Shown here: positions 6,321 through 8,687 of the stretch, piece by piece
How the letters are laid out: every line of letters begins with the position of its first letter
How positions within the stretch are numbered: position 1 is the first letter of the stretch
Source: Actinomycetota bacterium
Lineage (GTDB): Bacteria > Actinomycetota > Rubrobacteria > Rubrobacterales > Rubrobacteraceae
NCBI GenBank assembly: GCA_020200675.1
Contig: JAIVIG010000144.1
Coordinates: forward strand, 1-8,687
Length of the DNA: 8,687 nt
Reading direction: 5' to 3'
Translations under genes and position numbers: made by a program
Notes under the pieces: model-generated
What the model was told of the DNA's origin: nothing
Seen by the model: only the letters and a program-made list of their open reading frames with translations
Database searches by the model: none

Positions 6321-8664
6321 CCAGGCGGGCCAGAGTATCTTGGGATCTCAAGCACGTTTGCAGCCGTTCGGCCACGGCGGCGAGCAGCTGATCTCCCGCC
6401 TCGTGCCCGAGGCTGTCGTTGGCGACTTTGAAGTTATCGAGATCCAGGAACAAAACAGCGACGGACTCCTGGTGGCGCCCGGCGCGAACCAGGGCGTGCT
6501 CGAGGCGATCCGTGAAGAGGGCACGGTTGGGCAGGCCGGTCAGGGCGTCGTGGAAGGCCTGGTGCTCCAGTCTTCTCTCCAGGGCTTTTCGCTCGGTTAC
6601 GTCCCGCACGATACTAAGGACCTCTTGTGGACCGCTCACGACCAGGCGGGCCTCGTAATCCAGCATCCCGTCTGCCATGGGCAACTGGTACTCGAAAACC
6701 TGCATCTCGCCAGTATCGAGCGTTTTGGCGATGTTGCGGAGTATCGGCGCAACCAGGTCCGGTGGCATTGTATCGCTTAGATTCTTGCCGACGATCTCCT
6801 CGCGCGGGACGTACAGCTTGCTGTCGTCGTTGGCTCTGAAGTCCAGGTATACGCCGTCGCGGCTCACGCAGAACATCAGGTCGGGAGTGGCCTCGAGGAT
6901 GGCTCTGTTCGTGGCCTCGCTCTTGCGCAGCTCTTCCTCCGCCCGCTTGCGCTCGGTGATGTCCGTCGAAACTCCGACGATTCCAACCGGTCGCTCTTCC
7001 ACGTCGTGGACCATGGAAATGATCACGTGGGCAAAGAACGTAGAGCCATCCTTACGCCGGAGCACGGCCTCACCCTCCCACGTCTCAATGGCTCTGAGTT
7101 GCTCCATGATCTCTCCGACTTCCCCAGCCTCCGTGAGACCGAGGGTTAGCTCCGCGCTGTTGCGGCCCAACGCCTCCTCGCACGACCAGCCGTACAGCCT
7201 CTCGGCGTGCTCGTTCCAGTGCGTCACCATGCCTTCTAGGTCGGTGGCGATGACCGCGGCCTGGACCTGTCCGAGAAGGTGTGCCTGAAAACGTACCTGC
7301 TCCTCCGCCAGCCTGGCCTCGGTGACGTCTTGGATCGTGCCAACTATCTTGATCAGCTCGCTCGTCTCGTCACGTTCCGCACCACGCTGACCCTGTACGA
7401 AGCGTACCTCGCCGTCCGGGCGCACTATGCGGAACTCAATACTGTCCTGCAGCTGCTCGCCGCGGAAGATCTTTGCCATGTCCTCCCGGACGAGCATCTT
7501 GTCCTCGGGATGGATCATGTCCGAGAAGCCTTGGAACGTCGGTACGAACTGCTGAGGAGTAAAGCCGAAGATGCGGTACGTCTCGTCGGACCAGTAGACT
7601 CTGTTCTCTTTCGGCTCGTACTCCCAGCTTCCCAGGCGAGCTATCCGCTGTGCTTCGGCGAGGTTGGCCTCGCTCTCTTGCAGCTTCTTCTCGGCCCGTT
7701 TGTGCTCGGTCATGTCGCGAGAGATGCCAAACACGCCAACGACATCTCCTCGAACGTCGCGCCAGACCCCTGTTACCGCAACATTAGACCGCGTTTCGCC
7801 GTCGACCACGAAGTCGCGCTCCTCGTAGGACTGGGTTGCGCCGCTAGTGATGAGCTTGCGATCTTGCTCGATAAAGTCGTGCGCTATCTCGGGTGGTAAC
7901 AACTCGGTGTCGTCCTTGCCGATCACTTCATGCACTGGTTTTCCGATGAAGCTGGCGGCGGCGGAGTTGACCATGACGTAACGGCCGTCCAGATCCTTCA
8001 CGTAGATGAAATCGGTGGTACCTTCCGTGACCGCTCGCAGTATGCCGTAGCTCTCCTGAAGCGCTTCCTCCGCCCGCTTGCGCTCGGTGACGTCGCGGGA
8101 GTTGACGACGAGCCCGCTCACGGTCGGGTCGTGGAGCAAGTTAGTACAGCTCGACTCGATGTGCCGCCACGAGCCATCGGCGTGCTGGAGCCGCAGTTCG
8201 AATGCCAGGGTAACGCCTGGCTTGCTCGCGACCTCCTCAAAGAGGCTCTGCACTCGTTCCTCATCGTCGGGGTGCACGGGGACGAAGCTGTCCGTCCCGA
8301 CTATATCTTCGGGCTTGTAGCCCAATACCCGCTCGACGGCGGGGCTGATGTAGTTGAGGGTTCCATCGGCTCCCGTGATCATGATAACGTCGGAGGCGTT
8401 CTGGACTAGAGAGCGGAAGTGTTCCTCGCTCTTGCGCTTTTGGGCCTCTTCGGCGAGGGTGTTGCTCTCCAGTGCCAATGAGACTTGGGAGCCGAGGGCC
8501 ACCAACCCTTCCTTGATCTCTTCGGAGAGGGCCGAGGCGCTGGTCACGCCGATTACGCCCCTAATACTACAACCGCACTTCATCCATCCAACAAGCCTCG
8601 TTCTCGTCGCCGGTAGTGGCTTCGACGCGCATCGGCCTGCCGTCTTCGTCGCCATCTCGACCAA
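6067..8664 (-). CDS. GAF-PAS(x5)-GGDEF sensor half of a broken signalling gene
   Basis: The frame is open to the window edge; the TTG at 8664 is not a credible start, and family-like sequence begins near 8568. Numbering from 8664, the end of a GAF domain (RGVIGVTSASALS to VSLALES, 35-67) is followed by five PAS/PAC units at about 80-196, 204-325, 331-452, 458-575 and 582-692. Each is closed by a DVTERKRAE-like linker. The diguanylate cyclase domain starts HQAFHDALTGLPNRALF (701-717) and has LDLDNFK, an inhibitory-site RxxD (R773-D776) five residues before an intact GGDEF (782-786), then FTIL (to 789). After that the frame runs into unrelated sequence to 6067, and the real continuation lies in another frame at 5307-6290. 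Because about 50 residues of the cyclase core are missing, it should not make c-di-GMP as it stands. PAS ligands are unknown. Confidence 0.82.
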   Translation of the reverse strand: MVEMATKTAGRCASKPLPATRTRLVGWMKCGCSIRGVIGVTSASALSEEIKEGLVALGSQVSLALESNTLAEEAQKRKSEEHFRSLVQNASDVIMITGADGTLNYISPAVERVLGYKPEDIVGTDSFVPVHPDDEERVQSLFEEVASKPGVTLAFELRLQHADGSWRHIESSCTNLLHDPTVSGLVVNSRDVTERKRAEEALQESYGILRAVTEGTTDFIYVKDLDGRYVMVNSAAASFIGKPVHEVIGKDDTELLPPEIAHDFIEQDRKLITSGATQSYEERDFVVDGETRSNVAVTGVWRDVRGDVVGVFGISRDMTEHKRAEKKLQESEANLAEAQRIARLGSWEYEPKENRVYWSDETYRIFGFTPQQFVPTFQGFSDMIHPEDKMLVREDMAKIFRGEQLQDSIEFRIVRPDGEVRFVQGQRGAERDETSELIKIVGTIQDVTEARLAEEQVRFQAHLLGQVQAAVIATDLEGMVTHWNEHAERLYGWSCEEALGRNSAELTLGLTEAGEVGEIMEQLRAIETWEGEAVLRRKDGSTFFAHVIISMVHDVEERPVGIVGVSTDITERKRAEEELRKSEATNRAILEATPDLMFCVSRDGVYLDFRANDDSKLYVPREEIVGKNLSDTMPPDLVAPILRNIAKTLDTGEMQVFEYQLPMADGMLDYEARLVVSGPQEVLSIVRDVTERKALERRLEHQAFHDALTGLPNRALFTDRLEHALVRAGRHQESVAVLFLDLDNFKVANDSLGHEAGDQLLAAVAERLQTCLRSQDTLARLGGDEFTILGSTGDPPAKRGPGHVPGKRHRQGPLRNVRARHERTRVGTTEAGKRAQTGSREERAQGLLPAKVAAGGAGQRTSEAP
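6292..6348. repeat. Perfect 12-bp inverted repeat at the GGDEF break
   Basis: AGATCCCAAGAT (6292-6303) and ATCTTGGGATCT (6337-6348) are exact reverse complements separated by 33 bases. One arm covers the codons of the RxxD inhibitory site just before GGDEF. The other begins at the FTIL codons just after GGDEF and extends into the point where the reading frame breaks. The arm at 6337-6348 fits normal coding sequence, whereas the inner half of the arm at 6292-6303 does not, so this copy may have been created together with the break. Confidence 0.75.
6933..6959 (-). repeat. 27-bp direct repeat, copy B (linker after PAS4)
   Basis: Identical over 27 bases to 8064-8090. It encodes the ITERKRAEE coiled linker that ends the fourth PAS unit. 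The two copies are 1131 bases apart, exactly 377 codons. Confidence 0.85.
8064..8090 (-). repeat. 27-bp direct repeat, copy A (linker after PAS1)
   Basis: Identical over 27 bases to 6933-6959. It encodes the VTERKRAEE linker that ends the first PAS unit. The matching linkers after PAS2, PAS3 and PAS5 are clearly more diverged at DNA level. Confidence 0.85.
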
Positions 8665-8687
8665 TGTAACCGGAAAGCTCGCTCCTC
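8567..8687 (-). pseudogene. Out-of-frame upstream piece of the signalling gene (GAF)
   Basis: From 8686 downward on the minus strand a separate frame reads RSELSGYIGRDGDEDGRPMR, then VEATTGDENEACWMDEVRL, and stops with TAG at 8569-8567. The acidic, glycine-rich strand-turn pattern ending in VEATTGDE resembles the early-to-middle part of GAF domains that precede PAS units in similar proteins. The overlapping frame at the same place is basic and has no family resemblance. The GAF C-terminal portion resumes at about 8568 in the other frame, so about 40 residues of the GAF core seem to be missing. The piece is short and cut by the window edge, so this is tentative. Confidence 0.45.

Noticed and set aside
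7279..7899. A 206-residue plus-strand frame opposite the PAS units.
   Set aside because: It is antisense to clear PAS domains, has no ribosome binding site, and resembles no known family; it is a shadow.

Overview
The window reads as high-GC bacterial chromosome, most like an actinobacterium of the Rubrobacter type. That placement is an inference. It rests on dense GTG/TTG starts, long spurious antisense frames typical of high GC, a DUF2231-Rieske protein, and PAS/GGDEF/EAL wording (LLRNADLAMY, ITERKRAEE) that resembles Rubrobacter signalling proteins as I remember them. No rRNA, tRNA or CRISPR array is visible.

Layout. (1) At the left edge (1-82, minus) is the N-terminus of an IS transposase, cut by the window edge. 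(2) At 212-520 (plus) is a small MTH1187/YqgV-family thiamine-binding protein. (3) At 677-4172 (plus) is a tight three-gene glycosyltransferase operon: two GT9 (heptosyltransferase-superfamily) enzymes and one GT4 enzyme. Each junction is a 4-nt GTGA overlap, which suggests translational coupling and a shared role in building a cell-surface glycan. (4) At 4200-5120 (plus) is a DUF2231 membrane protein fused to a Rieske [2Fe-2S] domain. (5) At 5307-8687 (minus, running off the right edge) is one very large c-di-GMP signalling gene, GAF-PAS(x5)-GGDEF-EAL, which now lies in three successive reading frames.

The most striking signal is how the genes are broken. The GT4 gene loses its last helical segment at about 4029, and the family's C-terminal ending reappears in the next frame with roughly 30 residues missing. 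The signalling gene shows the same kind of junction twice: inside the GGDEF domain (about 6290-6300, roughly 50 residues missing) and probably inside the GAF domain (about 8568). All three look like out-of-frame losses of about 100-170 bases rather than point indels. Either the locus is decaying by short deletions or the assembly has systematic collapses; reads or a close relative would decide. The GGDEF junction touches one arm of a perfect 12-bp inverted repeat.

I found no convincing new defence or mobile system. The points that merit follow-up are the recurrent junctions, a hairpin that pairs with the Shine-Dalgarno of the Rieske gene, and a 27-bp direct repeat placed so that recombination would remove exactly three PAS domains in frame.
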